Shown here: one piece after another, positions 9,019-18,131 of the stretch | How the letters are laid out: every line of letters begins with the position of its first letter | How positions within the stretch are numbered: position 1 is the first letter of the stretch | Origin: Kluyvera sp040932435 | GTDB taxonomy: Bacteria > Pseudomonadota > Gammaproteobacteria > Enterobacterales > Enterobacteriaceae | Direction: 5' to 3' | Assembly (NCBI RefSeq): GCF_040932435.1 | Contig: NZ_JBFQGA010000006.1 | Span: forward strand, 248,001 to 312,000 | DNA: 64,000 nt | Translations under genes and position numbers: made by a program | The notes under the pieces: model-generated | The model's database searches: none | Told to the model about the DNA's origin: nothing | What the model saw: the letters and a program-made list of their open reading frames with translations, nothing else

Positions 9019-10032
9019 ATGACGCAGCCGTTGGCGGGAAAACAGATTTTGATTGTTGAAGACGAACCCGTTTTCCGCTCGCTTATGGATTCTTGGCTTT
9101 CGTCTCTCGGCGCGGACACGCTGTTGGCGCAGGACGGCTTGGATGCGCTAACGCAGATGGCCAGTCAGAAACCCGATTTAATGATTTGCGACCTTGCGAT
9201 GCCGCGCATGAATGGGCTGCAGTTGGTCGAACATCTGCGCAATGCCGGCGATACATTGCCGATTCTTATCATCTCAGCAACCGAAAACATGGCTGATATT
9301 GCCAAAGCGCTGCGCCTTGGCGTTCAGGACGTATTATTAAAGCCGGTTAAGGATCTGAATCGCCTACGGGAAACCGTGCTCGCCTGCCTTTATCCCAATA
9401 TGTTTAATTCCCGGGTGGAAGAAGAAGAGCGGTTATTTGAAGATTGGGATGCACTGGTTAACAATCCAGCCGCGGCGGCTAAATTGTTACAAGAATTACA
9501 GCCGCCGGTGCAGCAGGAAATATCTCACTGCCGCGTAAATTATCGCCAGCTTATGGCCGTTGATGCTCCGGGGTTGGTGTTGGATATTGCGCCTTTATCA
9601 GAGCACGATTTAGCATTTTATTGTCTCGATGTGACGCGAGCGGGTGATAATGGGGTATTAGCCGCATTATTACTGCGTGTTTTGTTTAATGGCCTGCTGC
9701 AAGAACAACTGTCCCATCAAGGGCAGCGGCTACCAGAATTAGGGAGTCTGCTTAAGCGAGTTAATCAACTGCTGCGTCAGGCTAACCTCCCTGGTCAGTT
9801 TCCGTTGCTGGTCGGTTATTATCACAGTGGCTTGAAAAACCTCATTCTGGTCTCCGCTGGGTTAAATGGCACATTAAATACCGGTGACCACCAAATTCAA
9901 ATAAGCAACGGCGTACCGCTCGGCACGTTAGGAAATGCTTATCTCAACCAAATTAGCCAGCGTTGTACTTCATGGCAATGCCAAGTGTGGGGAAACGGTG
10001 GCCGTTTACGCTTAATGTTGTCTGCGGAATGA
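9019..10032 (+). CDS. rssB: RpoS adaptor response regulator
   Basis: RssB delivers the stationary-phase sigma factor RpoS to the ClpXP protease. The 337-residue protein has an N-terminal receiver domain whose phospho-acceptor is Asp58 in ICDLAMPRMNG. It also has the acidic pair at 15-16 and a Lys in the LKPVKD block. The C-terminal half is the degenerate PP2C-like effector domain typical of RssB, not a DNA-binding domain. It lies 90 bp after rssA with a GGGGAGA ribosome-binding site. Confidence 0.97.
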   Translation: MTQPLAGKQILIVEDEPVFRSLMDSWLSSLGADTLLAQDGLDALTQMASQKPDLMICDLAMPRMNGLQLVEHLRNAGDTLPILIISATENMADIAKALRLGVQDVLLKPVKDLNRLRETVLACLYPNMFNSRVEEEERLFEDWDALVNNPAAAAKLLQELQPPVQQEISHCRVNYRQLMAVDAPGLVLDIAPLSEHDLAFYCLDVTRAGDNGVLAALLLRVLFNGLLQEQLSHQGQRLPELGSLLKRVNQLLRQANLPGQFPLLVGYYHSGLKNLILVSAGLNGTLNTGDHQIQISNGVPLGTLGNAYLNQISQRCTSWQCQVWGNGGRLRLMLSAE

Positions 10033-10349
10033 GCAACCGAATTTTTTTATACTGATAGCTTTAACGGCTTATCCGCCGTGGTGATACTATCCGCACATTG
10101 ATGTGGATATACTCGTCCTGCATTAAGCGTGCTGGTGCGTTAGCCAGTCCGGTTCTCATCGTTGATATGTTTCACGAGGTAACTGGAACAATGGGAAACG
10201 CCCCTCCTACAGCTCAACGTCTTCGGGTATAAATCTTAATTCGAGGTCAACGTGTCCTTTCAGAGCAGCCTCATGAGGTTGTAATGATATACTCGATGCG
10301 TATTTAATTAACGAGCAAGTTCAAAGTTTGAACAGTTCAGGAGATTTTA
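10033..10349 (+). promoter_or_regulatory. rssB-galU spacer with galU promoter candidates
   Basis: This is a 317-bp gene-free stretch. Two TATACT elements occur, at 10108-10113 and 10288-10293. The second is preceded by TG at the extended -10 position and lies 56 bp before the galU ATG, making it the best galU promoter candidate. A good AGGAGA ribosome-binding site is at the right edge. I see no ORF or RNA gene here. Confidence 0.5.
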
Positions 10350-11258
10350 ATGGCTGCCCTAAATTCGAAAGTAACAAAGGCTGTAATCCCGGTTGCGGGA
10401 TTAGGAACAAGGATGTTACCGGCAACGAAAGCAATTCCTAAGGAAATGCTGCCGCTGGTGGATAAGCCTTTAATTCAGTATGTCGTGAACGAGTGTATTG
10501 CAGCTGGTATCACTGAAATTGTACTGGTTACCCATTCTTCCAAGAATTCTATCGAGAACCATTTTGATACCAGCTTTGAGCTTGAAGCCATGCTGGAGAA
10601 GCGCGTTAAACGCCAGCTTCTGGAAGAAGTACAGTCTATTTGCCCGCCGCACGTGACCATTATGCAGGTTCGTCAGGGGCTGGCTAAAGGGCTTGGACAC
10701 GCAGTGCTGTGCGCACATCCGGTGGTTGGCGATGAGCCGGTTGCGGTAATTTTGCCTGACGTTATCCTCGATGAATACGAGTCAGATCTGAGCCGTGATA
10801 ACTTGGCCGATATGATTGCACGATTTGACGAAACGGGCGCTAGCCAGATTATGGTTGAGCCGGTTGCAGACGTGACGGCATATGGTGTTGTTGATTGCAA
10901 AGGGGCGGCCTTAAACCCAGGCGACAGCGTACCGATGGTTGGCGTGGTAGAGAAACCTAAGGCTGACGTAGCGCCATCGAATCTCGCCGTTGTAGGCCGT
11001 TATGTGCTGAGTGCGGAAATCTGGCCTCTGCTGGCGAAAACGCCTCCGGGAGCAGGTGACGAAATCCAGCTGACCGACGCTATCGATATGCTTATCGAAA
11101 AAGAGACCGTTGAAGCGTACCACATGAAAGGCAAAAGCCATGACTGTGGTAATAAACTGGGTTATATGCAGGCATTTGTCGAATACGGCATCCGCCACAA
11201 TACGCTGGGTGAAGATTTCAAAGCCTGGCTGCAGGATACTCTGGATATCGCGAAGTAA
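10350..11258 (+). CDS. galU: UTP-glucose-1-phosphate uridylyltransferase
   Basis: GalU makes UDP-glucose from UTP and glucose-1-phosphate, supplying galactose use, LPS core, trehalose and osmoregulated glucans. It is a 302-residue cytosolic enzyme. The nucleotide-binding signature AGLGTRMLPATKAIPKEMLP is near the N-terminus (residues 16-35), followed by the VDKPLIQY substrate loop. Length and motifs match E. coli GalU throughout. It is monocistronic: its own promoter region lies upstream and a strong terminator follows. Confidence 0.98.
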   Translation: MAALNSKVTKAVIPVAGLGTRMLPATKAIPKEMLPLVDKPLIQYVVNECIAAGITEIVLVTHSSKNSIENHFDTSFELEAMLEKRVKRQLLEEVQSICPPHVTIMQVRQGLAKGLGHAVLCAHPVVGDEPVAVILPDVILDEYESDLSRDNLADMIARFDETGASQIMVEPVADVTAYGVVDCKGAALNPGDSVPMVGVVEKPKADVAPSNLAVVGRYVLSAEIWPLLAKTPPGAGDEIQLTDAIDMLIEKETVEAYHMKGKSHDCGNKLGYMQAFVEYGIRHNTLGEDFKAWLQDTLDIAK

Positions 11259-11276
11259 TTTAGCGATAACCGCTAA

Positions 11277-11300
11277 AACCGGGGAAACCCGGTTTTTTTA
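11277..11300 (+). terminator. galU terminator
   Basis: An 8-bp stem (AAACCGGG with its complement) closes on a GAAA tetraloop, and T7 follows, immediately downstream of galU. Confidence 0.9.
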
Positions 11301-11378
11301 TATCCGAATAAAAATTATGGATAAAAAATGAACGCTTTATTGTTGGCACGTTATGGCGTGGGGTTCGTTTTTCAGATA

Positions 11379-11403
11379 TAAAAAATCCCGCCGTAGCGGG
11401 ATT
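11379..11403 (-). terminator. hns terminator
   Basis: On the minus strand, the stem AATCCCGC / GCGGGATT has a TACG loop and a following T run, 18 bp past the hns stop. Together with the galU terminator it separates the convergent genes. Confidence 0.9.
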
Positions 11404-11420
11404 CTCGCGAAGCGTAAGGA

Positions 11421-11834
11421 TTAATCCTTGATCAGGAAATCGTCCAGGGATTTACCCTGCTCGTCCATCGCTTTTTTGATTACTGCTGGAGTACGACCTT
11501 GGCCAGTCCAAGTTTTGGCTTCGCCGTTTTCGTCGATGTAGCTATATTTAGCCGGACGTGCAGCGCGTTTAGCTTTGGTGCCAGTTTTAGCAGCAGCCAT
11601 GCTATTCAGCAGTTCGTTCGGATCAATACCGTCAGCAATCAGCATTTCACGATATTGTTGCAGTTTACGAGTGCGTTCTTCGATTTCTGCAGCTGCAGCG
11701 TTATCTTCTTCGCGACGTTCGTTAACAACAACTTCTAATTTTTCCAGCATTTCTTCAAGCGTTTCAAGGGTGCATTCTCTTGCCTGCGCACGAAGAGTAC
11801 GGATGTTGTTCAAAATTTTAAGTGCTTCGCTCAT
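11421..11834 (-). CDS. hns: Nucleoid-associated silencer H-NS
   Basis: H-NS is the global nucleoid protein that binds and silences AT-rich DNA. At 137 residues it is canonical. The N-terminal two-thirds is a coiled-coil oligomerisation region (about 1-80), followed by a basic linker (KTGTKAKRAARP). The C-terminal DNA-binding domain carries the TGQGRTP minor-groove AT-hook-like loop near residues 111-117. The leader before the ATG (GTTTGAGATTACTACA) is nearly that of K-12, the zone bound by sRNA DsrA there. Upstream lies a long AT-rich region suitable for autorepression. Confidence 0.99.
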   Translation of the reverse strand: MSEALKILNNIRTLRAQARECTLETLEEMLEKLEVVVNERREEDNAAAAEIEERTRKLQQYREMLIADGIDPNELLNSMAAAKTGTKAKRAARPAKYSYIDENGEAKTWTGQGRTPAVIKKAMDEQGKSLDDFLIKD

Positions 11835-11878
11835 TGTAGTAATCTCAAACTTATATTGTGGGGTGGTTTGTTGTTGTA

Positions 11879-11907
11879 ATAATAGAGCGATAAAATCGGT
11901 TGTGCAA
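11879..11907 (-). promoter_or_regulatory. hns promoter
   Basis: On the minus strand, TTGCAC and TATTAT are separated by exactly 17 bp. This places the transcript start about 40 nt before the hns ATG, as in K-12. Confidence 0.8.
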
Positions 11908-12731
11908 TAGGGAAGAATGTAAGGAATTCAAAATAACGTGTTATTTGGTGCTGTTATTAATTTTTATAAGTTAAATTGTCAGGGGGGAACACATTCTGGT
12001 AGTACTTATTGTCGCGATGGGCCAAGGGATAACAGGCGGTATGCCGCTAGGCTTATGCGCATGAATATACCTAGCATGGATAAATATCAACCTTATGTAT
12101 TAGCAAGCCGGTGTTCATTTTGTGCTTCATTTTATAGCTTTGGAATCGTTACGCACCTCAACTACGTTGCTGCCTGGCATGGGGCTGTATCATTTGTCTT
12201 AACCTCTTCTAATCTATTTACCTTCTTTCTAGTGCGGGTAAATTGTAGCAAGCTGATACTGTCCTCTGCTGCAATACACGGCGGCTAATGAAGAAGGGGA
12301 GGTTTAGGTAGCTCGTTATGACGATGTTATTTCAGACGGAAACAGTTTAATTTGCAGATAACAACGCCCAGCATATTGCTACGCGAATTGGTTTCGCTCA
12401 CATCTTTTATGTCGGATTCATTAAATTTTTCAACTATTCATCATGTCAGCTATTTTATCGTAACGACGCTAAAAACCATGCGGTTTTGCCGAGTGGATAT
12501 AGTAAATACTTCAGTCATATGATGAGGTTAACTGTATCTAGGCTCTAAATATACAGAGTGAAAAACGATGTAGCGTTTAATATCCGTACATTCCACGTGA
12601 TTTTCCTATGATGCATGCGACAGCAGAGTGTGCGTTCATACACAATGACGGGATGAGGCAGGAAGCGTGAACGCAAAATATGTTACACTGCGGGCCGTTT
12701 AAAAAACGCATTGATTAGGATTTCTCAGCCA
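11908..12731. other. Long AT-rich hns-tdk divergent spacer
   Basis: Together with the hns leader the gene-free stretch between the divergent hns and tdk is about 900 bp. It is AT-rich with many A/T tracts and probably serves H-NS autoregulation. Near its right end TGTTACACT (12681-12689) is a likely extended -10 for tdk. An open frame at 11938-12288 has no ribosome-binding site and an unlikely composition, so I do not call it a gene. I recognise no RNA gene. Confidence 0.6.
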
Positions 12732-13361
12732 ATGGCACAACTTTATTTTTACTACTCAGCGATGAACGCTGGGAAGTCGACGGCCCTGTTGCAGTCATCA
12801 TACAATTACCAAGAACGTGGTATGCGCACCATCGTTTATACCGCTGAAATAGACGATCGTTTTGGCGCGGGTAAAGTAAGTTCTCGTATTGGCCTGTCTT
12901 CACCGGCGAAACTGTTTAATAAAGACAGTAACCTGTTTGCTGAAATTAACGCAGAGAACGCGCGTGAGTCGGTTAACTGCGTACTGGTGGATGAATGCCA
13001 GTTCCTGACGCGTGAGCAGGTCTATGCGCTCTCTGACGTGGTCGACAATCTTGATATCCCGGTGCTGTGCTACGGGCTGAGAACGGACTTCAGGGGCGAG
13101 TTATTTGGGGGGAGCCAGTATTTACTGGCGCTGTCAGATAAGCTGGTGGAACTCAAAACAATTTGTTTCTGCGGCCGTAAAGCCAGCATGGTTTTGCGTC
13201 TCGATCAGCAAGGTCGTCCGTACAATGAAGGCGAGCAGGTGGTTATTGGCGGCAATGAACGCTATGTGTCTGTTTGCCGTAAACACTACAAAGAAGCGTT
13301 GGAGAAGGGCTCACTGACCCTTATTCAGGATGAACACCGTCAGTCCTGCCGTTTTGAGTAA
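12732..13361 (+). CDS. tdk: Thymidine kinase
   Basis: Tdk phosphorylates thymidine and deoxyuridine with ATP in the salvage pathway. The 209-residue protein has the P-loop AMNAGKST (residues 10-17), the Walker-B-like LVDECQFL and the cysteines ICFCGRKA plus a later CRKH that bind the structural zinc of type II kinases. I start it at the ATG giving MAQLYFYYSAMNAGK, as in E. coli, rather than at an upstream TTG; TTAGGAT serves as ribosome-binding site. The C-terminus is a few residues longer than K-12. Confidence 0.97.
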   Translation: MAQLYFYYSAMNAGKSTALLQSSYNYQERGMRTIVYTAEIDDRFGAGKVSSRIGLSSPAKLFNKDSNLFAEINAENARESVNCVLVDECQFLTREQVYALSDVVDNLDIPVLCYGLRTDFRGELFGGSQYLLALSDKLVELKTICFCGRKASMVLRLDQQGRPYNEGEQVVIGGNERYVSVCRKHYKEALEKGSLTLIQDEHRQSCRFE

Positions 13362-13496
13362 TCATTCCTGATGCGTTTCCTGCCCCTAAACTGCAATGTA
13401 TAGGGGTAGGGCGTTCTGCCATTTCGATCCTCTGTTTTCTCTCTTGATTGATATCCAAATACATTAGCAAAACTCAAGCATTTGTTGGCAGGCAAT

Positions 13497-13523
13497 AAAA
13501 AAGCCCCATCAATGATGGGGCTT
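13497..13523 (-). terminator. adhE terminator
   Basis: On the minus strand, a 10-bp perfect stem (AAGCCCCATC with its complement) with a 3-base loop is followed by TTTTTT. It lies 34 bp past the adhE stop. Confidence 0.9.
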
Positions 13524-13556
13524 AATTTGTTCACTCTTTAGCAGAGATAAAGCGGA

Positions 13557-16226
13557 TTATTTCTTCGCTTTTTTCTCAGCTTTAGCCGGTGCAGCTTCTT
13601 TCTTCTCTTCTGCAGCGCCTTCTACGTAATCACGACCGTAGAAAGTATCCAGCAGGATTTGTTTGAGTTCAGCAATCAGTGGGTAACGTGGGTTAGCACC
13701 GGTACACTGGTCATCAAACGCATCTTCAGACAGTTTGTCGACGTTTGCCAGGAAGTCAGCTTCCTGCACGCCAGCTTCACGGATAGACTTAGGAATCCCC
13801 AGGTCCGCTTTGATTTCGTCCAACCAGCCCAGCAGTTTCTCAATCTTAGCTGCAGTACGGTCGCCCGGTGCGCTCAGACCCAGATGGTCTGCGATTTCAG
13901 CGTAGCGACGACGAGCCTGTGGACGGTCGTACTGGCTGAATGCAGTCTGTTTGGTTGGGTTGTCGTTCGCGTTATAGCGAATAACGTTGCTGATCAACAG
14001 GGCGTTCGCCAGACCGTGAGGAATGTGGAACTGAGAGCCCAGTTTGTGTGCCATGGAGTGACATACACCCAGGAAGGCGTTCGCAAATGCGATACCTGCG
14101 ATGGTTGCTGCACTGTGAACTCGCTCACGTGCTACCGGGTTCTTAGAACCTTCATGGTAGGACGCTGGCAGGTTTTCTTTCAGCAGTTTCAGTGCCTGCA
14201 GAGCCTGACCGTCAGAGAACTCAGATGCCAGTACAGAAACGTAAGCTTCCAGGGCGTGAGTCACGGCATCCAGACCACCGAATGCACACAGTGATTTCGG
14301 CATGTCCATAACCAGGTTGGCATCAACGATAGCCATATCTGGAGTCAGTGCATAGTCAGCCAGTGGATATTTCTGACCCGTTGCATCATCGGTAACAACC
14401 GCAAACGGAGTCACTTCAGAGCCAGTACCGGAAGTGGTGGTGACCGCAACCATTTTGGCTTTCACGCCCATTTTCGGGAACTTGTAGATACGTTTACGGA
14501 TGTCCATAAAGCGCAACGCCAGTTCTTCGAAATGAGTTTCTGGGTGTTCGTACATAACCCACATGATTTTCGCCGCATCCATTGGGGAACCGCCACCCAG
14601 TGCGATGATCACATCTGGTTTGAAGGAGTTCGCCAGATCAGCGCCTTTGCGTACAACGGTCAGTGTTGGGTCAGCTTCAACTTCGAAGAACACTTCAGTT
14701 TCAACGCCAGCAGCTTTCAGAACAGAGGTGATCTGGTCAGCATAGCCGTTGTTGAACAGGAAGCGGTCGGTCACGATCAGCGCACGTTTGTGACCATCGG
14801 TAATCACTTCATCCAGCGCGATTGGCAATGAGCCACGACGGAAGTAGATAGATTTCGGAAGTTTGTGCCACAACATGTTTTCAGCTCGCTTAGCAACGGT
14901 TTTTTTGTTGATCAGGTGCTTAGGACCAACGTTTTCAGAGATGGAGTTACCACCCCATGAACCACAACCCAGAGTCAGGGAAGGTGCGAGTTTGAAGTTA
15001 TACAGGTCACCGATACCACCCTGAGACGCAGGGGTGTTGATCAGGATACGCGCGGTTTTCATCAGTTGACCGAAGTAAGCAACGCGCTCTGGCTGGTTGT
15101 CCTGGTCGGTGTACAGGCAAGAGGTATGACCGATACCGCCCATTGCAACCAGTTTTTCAGCTTTATCAACAGCGTCTTCGAAGTTCTTCGCGCGGTACAT
15201 TGCCAAAGTCGGAGACAGTTTTTCGTGTGCAAACGGTTCGCTTTCGTCAACAACCTTCACTTCACCAATCAGGATCTTGGTGGTTGATGGTACGGTGAAG
15301 CCTGCCAGTTCAGCGATTTTGTGCGCCGGCTGACCAACGATTGCCGCGTTCAGACCGCCATTTTTCAGGATGATGTCCTGAACAGCTTTCAGTTCTTTAC
15401 CCTGCAGCATGTAGCCGCCGTGGCTTGCGAAACGTTCACGAACGGCGTCGTATACGGCGTCAACAACAACAACGGACTGCTCGGAAGCACAAATTACGCC
15501 GTTATCGAAGGTTTTGGACATCAGTACAGATGCAACAGCACGTTTGATATCTGCAGTTTCGTCGATAACAACTGGGGTGTTACCTGCGCCAACGCCGATG
15601 GCTGGTTTACCAGAGCTGTATGCAGCTTTAACCATGCCTGGACCGCCGGTCGCAAGGATCAGGTTAATGTCTGGGTGATGCATCAGCGCGTTAGACAGTT
15701 CAACAGACGGTTGGTCAATCCAGCCGATCAGATCTTTCGGGGCGCCAGCTGCAATAGCTGCCTGCAGGACGATGTCTGCTGCTTTGTTAGTGGCATCTTT
15801 AGCACGTGGGTGCGGAGAGAAGATGATGGCGTTACGTGTCTTCAGGCTAATCAGCGATTTGAAGATAGCGGTAGACGTTGGGTTAGTGGTTGGTACGATA
15901 CCGCAGATAATGCCGATAGGTTCAGCAATGGTGATGGTACCGAAGGTCTGGTCTTCAGACAGAACACCACAGGTCTTTTCATCTTTATAGGCGTTGTAGA
16001 TATATTCAGAGGCGAAGTGGTTTTTGATCACTTTGTCTTCGACGATACCCATGCCTGATTCGGCAACGGCCATTTTGGCGAGAGGGATTCGAGCATCTGC
16101 AGCGGCCAGAGCGGCGGCGCGGAAGATTTTGTCAACTTGCTCTTGAGTGAAACTGGCATATTCACGCTGGGCTTTTTTTACGCGCTCTACGAGTGCGTTA
16201 AGTTCAGCGACATTAGTAACAGCCAT
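13557..16226 (-). CDS. adhE: Bifunctional acetaldehyde-CoA / alcohol dehydrogenase
   Basis: AdhE reduces acetyl-CoA to acetaldehyde and then to ethanol with two NADH during fermentation and assembles into spirosome filaments. The 889-residue protein is a fusion. The N-terminal CoA-acylating aldehyde dehydrogenase (about 1-440) has its catalytic Cys near 246 in NGVICASEQ. The C-terminal iron-dependent alcohol dehydrogenase (about 450-870) has the metal-ligand stretches HALEAYVS and HSMAHKLGSQFHIPHG. A Lys/Ala-rich tail ends the protein. An AGGAGAG ribosome-binding site precedes the ATG. Upstream are Cra-like and FNR-like sites, fitting redox and carbon control. Confidence 0.98.
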   Translation of the reverse strand: MAVTNVAELNALVERVKKAQREYASFTQEQVDKIFRAAALAAADARIPLAKMAVAESGMGIVEDKVIKNHFASEYIYNAYKDEKTCGVLSEDQTFGTITIAEPIGIICGIVPTTNPTSTAIFKSLISLKTRNAIIFSPHPRAKDATNKAADIVLQAAIAAGAPKDLIGWIDQPSVELSNALMHHPDINLILATGGPGMVKAAYSSGKPAIGVGAGNTPVVIDETADIKRAVASVLMSKTFDNGVICASEQSVVVVDAVYDAVRERFASHGGYMLQGKELKAVQDIILKNGGLNAAIVGQPAHKIAELAGFTVPSTTKILIGEVKVVDESEPFAHEKLSPTLAMYRAKNFEDAVDKAEKLVAMGGIGHTSCLYTDQDNQPERVAYFGQLMKTARILINTPASQGGIGDLYNFKLAPSLTLGCGSWGGNSISENVGPKHLINKKTVAKRAENMLWHKLPKSIYFRRGSLPIALDEVITDGHKRALIVTDRFLFNNGYADQITSVLKAAGVETEVFFEVEADPTLTVVRKGADLANSFKPDVIIALGGGSPMDAAKIMWVMYEHPETHFEELALRFMDIRKRIYKFPKMGVKAKMVAVTTTSGTGSEVTPFAVVTDDATGQKYPLADYALTPDMAIVDANLVMDMPKSLCAFGGLDAVTHALEAYVSVLASEFSDGQALQALKLLKENLPASYHEGSKNPVARERVHSAATIAGIAFANAFLGVCHSMAHKLGSQFHIPHGLANALLISNVIRYNANDNPTKQTAFSQYDRPQARRRYAEIADHLGLSAPGDRTAAKIEKLLGWLDEIKADLGIPKSIREAGVQEADFLANVDKLSEDAFDDQCTGANPRYPLIAELKQILLDTFYGRDYVEGAAEEKKEAAPAKAEKKAKK

Positions 16227-16420
16227 AATGCTCTCCTGATAATGTTAAACTTTTTTAGTGAATCATCTGCTCGACAAGTCAGTATAGACAAATCACCTGC
16301 AGCTGGTGAAAAAGTTAAGAAAACAAAGCGTTATTCACAAACTGATCCACTGATTTACTAAAAGAGCTTCAATTTAGCCAAGGAGCTTAACTTCAAAGAT
16401 ACGCCATTATATTTTCTGGC

Positions 16421-16432
16421 TGAATCCTTTCG
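16421..16432 (+). promoter_or_regulatory. Cra (FruR) box candidate of adhE
   Basis: TGAATCCTTTCG matches 10 of 12 positions of the Cra core TGAATCGTTTCA. Cra control of adhE is established in E. coli. Confidence 0.55.
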
Positions 16433-16468
16433 GTGTAAGCAGATTACCCATTTCTGAGTACGATTTAC

Positions 16469-16482
16469 GTGATCTAAATCAA
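16469..16482 (+). promoter_or_regulatory. FNR-like site upstream of adhE
   Basis: GTGATCTAAATCAA matches 9 of the 10 fixed positions of TTGAT-N4-ATCAA. It also resembles a CRP site, so the protein that binds it is uncertain. Confidence 0.5.
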
Positions 16483-16722
16483 ATTTAGGCCAAGCTGACA
16501 CCTTTCAGCAGGGTGCCTTTAGCAAAACGCAGAAACTGTTAATCAATCGTGAGCAACGAAAGAGGAGACATTAGCATAGTTTATACAAATCCATAACACT
16601 CTGTTTTACACCTCTTTTTATGGATAATTCAGATGAACACTGCTAATAAAAAAGGTATTGTCAGCGCATTTCACGGTTTGTTGTTCGTCAACTACAACTT
16701 TTAATGGTTCTTCGGGGTTCAT

Positions 16723-17370
16723 GTGATTCAAACGCTGTTTGATTTTCCTATCTTCTTTAAGTTCTTCATCGGGCTGTTCGCATTAGTTAACCCGGTGGGG
16801 ATCATCCCCGTGTTTATCAGTCTGACGAGTAATCAGACAGCGGTGGTGCGAAACAAAACCAATACAACCGCCAGCCTTTCGGTTGCCATTATTTTGCTGA
16901 CGTCGTTATTCCTCGGTGACCTTATCCTGCAGGTATTCGGCATCTCCATTGACTCCTTCCGTATTGCCGGCGGGATTCTCGTGGTGACTATCGCCATGTC
17001 GATGATCAGCGGCAAGCTTGGGGAAGATAAGCAGAATAAGCAGGAAAAATCAGAGACCGCGGTGCGCGAAAGTCTCGGCGTCGTTCCGCTTGCTTTACCA
17101 TTAATGGCAGGGCCAGGGGCAATCAGCTCAACCATTGTGTGGGGCACGCGTTATCATTCCTTCTCTTATTTAATCGGTTTTTCGCTCTCTATTGCTCTGT
17201 TCGCGGCATGCTGTTGGGGGATCTTCCGTATCTCCCCGTGGCTGGTGCGTATGCTGGGGCAGACGGGAATTAACGTGGTGACACGTATCATGGGGCTTTT
17301 ATTGATGGCACTAGGCATTGAATTTATTGTTACCGGCGTCAAATCGATATTCCCGGGCTTGGTCGGTTAG
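16723..17370 (+). CDS. ychE: MarC-family inner membrane protein YchE
   Basis: This is a 215-residue, six-segment membrane protein of the MarC/UPF0056 family. The characteristic LFALVNPVGIIPVF is near the N-terminus, with PLALPLMAGPGAIS in the middle. Its function is unknown; despite the MarC name, a role in drug resistance is not supported. The start is GTG (giving MIQTLFDFP as in K-12), with GGGG about eight bases upstream. It is divergent from adhE. A hairpin without a T run follows the gene. Confidence 0.93.
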   Translation: MIQTLFDFPIFFKFFIGLFALVNPVGIIPVFISLTSNQTAVVRNKTNTTASLSVAIILLTSLFLGDLILQVFGISIDSFRIAGGILVVTIAMSMISGKLGEDKQNKQEKSETAVRESLGVVPLALPLMAGPGAISSTIVWGTRYHSFSYLIGFSLSIALFAACCWGIFRISPWLVRMLGQTGINVVTRIMGLLLMALGIEFIVTGVKSIFPGLVG

Positions 17371-17378
17371 TTATTCTA

Positions 17379-17414
17379 CGGCGCGCAACAAGAGCCTTGT
17401 CTCTTTGCGCGCCG
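17379..17414 (+). terminator. Hairpin downstream of ychE
   Basis: The stem CGGCGCGCAA / TTGCGCGCCG has an extra AGAG/CTCT inner helix but no clear T run after it. It may protect or end the ychE transcript. Confidence 0.5.
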
Positions 17415-18131
17415 TTATTATCAGAAAAACCTATCCCTCAATCTCTGCGGTCCTGCAGAGATAACCAATTCGAATATTTTAAAAATTCAATAAATATCAA
17501 TTGAATGCGTTTTGCCGTTGCTACCTCAATCCGACATATGAATGTTATTTCCGTCACATGATACTCTGGGGCTTGCTGTTAGATAATTGAAATGATATTA
17601 GTAATTTTAGTTTCAATGCAGAGTTATGTGCTAAAAAATGAACAACTGTTAATTTTTTGTGCAAAAAACAAACATCTTGCAGTTGATACATGCAGCAGCA
17701 GACGATTTTTACATATCTAATTGATAAATGGTGATTTTGGCAATGTCGCATCGCCAGCTAATCTGTCTGCCAAACTACAATTTTCTGAGCAAAAGAGAAT
17801 TGGTTAACAAATTTGCAAATTATATTGGCGACGGTGAGAGTCATTTGGTACTTTCCGGCCTACGTTATTTGCAAGATAAAACTTTGTAAATGATAACCGT
17901 TTCTATTTGCAGGCGGTTATGAACAGAATAAGGGAAGTCGCCCGACAGGGGGGAGACTTTTAATGAATCGACGTCAGGTTGCCATAAGAGCGACCGTAAT
18001 AAAAAAGTCGGTGATAGCAGGCAGTAAATGACCTGACAGACGCAAAAATCTCCTGCGCTGTACAGGAACCCGCAAGGGGACTAAACAGGCTGACGATAGT
18101 CAGTAATAATAATGAACGGAGTATCAACACA
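17415..18131. other. Long oppA upstream region
   Basis: This 717-bp gene-free stretch begins AT-rich and ends in a more GC-balanced leader with several short inverted repeats. A possible promoter is TTGCAA-N17-GATAAC around 17870-17898. The last 200 bp probably form a long oppA 5' leader; in K-12 and Salmonella, oppA mRNA is a GcvB sRNA target. The oppA ribosome-binding site is CGGAG. No credible ORF was found on either strand. Confidence 0.45.

Larger units (their letters stand above)
16227..16722. other. adhE-ychE divergent regulatory region
   Basis: This is a 496-bp gene-free stretch between the divergent adhE and ychE. It holds the adhE leader and promoters, a Cra-like box and an FNR/CRP-like site (listed separately). 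In K-12 the corresponding region is the known long, processed adhE leader. I see no ORF with a good ribosome-binding site in it. Confidence 0.6.

Noticed and set aside
11938..12288. 116-codon open frame in the hns-tdk spacer
   Set aside because: No ribosome-binding site, odd composition with scattered Cys and aromatic runs, and no family resemblance; it looks like chance in a long spacer.
15321..16058. 245-codon frame antisense to adhE
   Set aside because: Shadow of the highly biased adhE coding sequence; no ribosome-binding site or homology.
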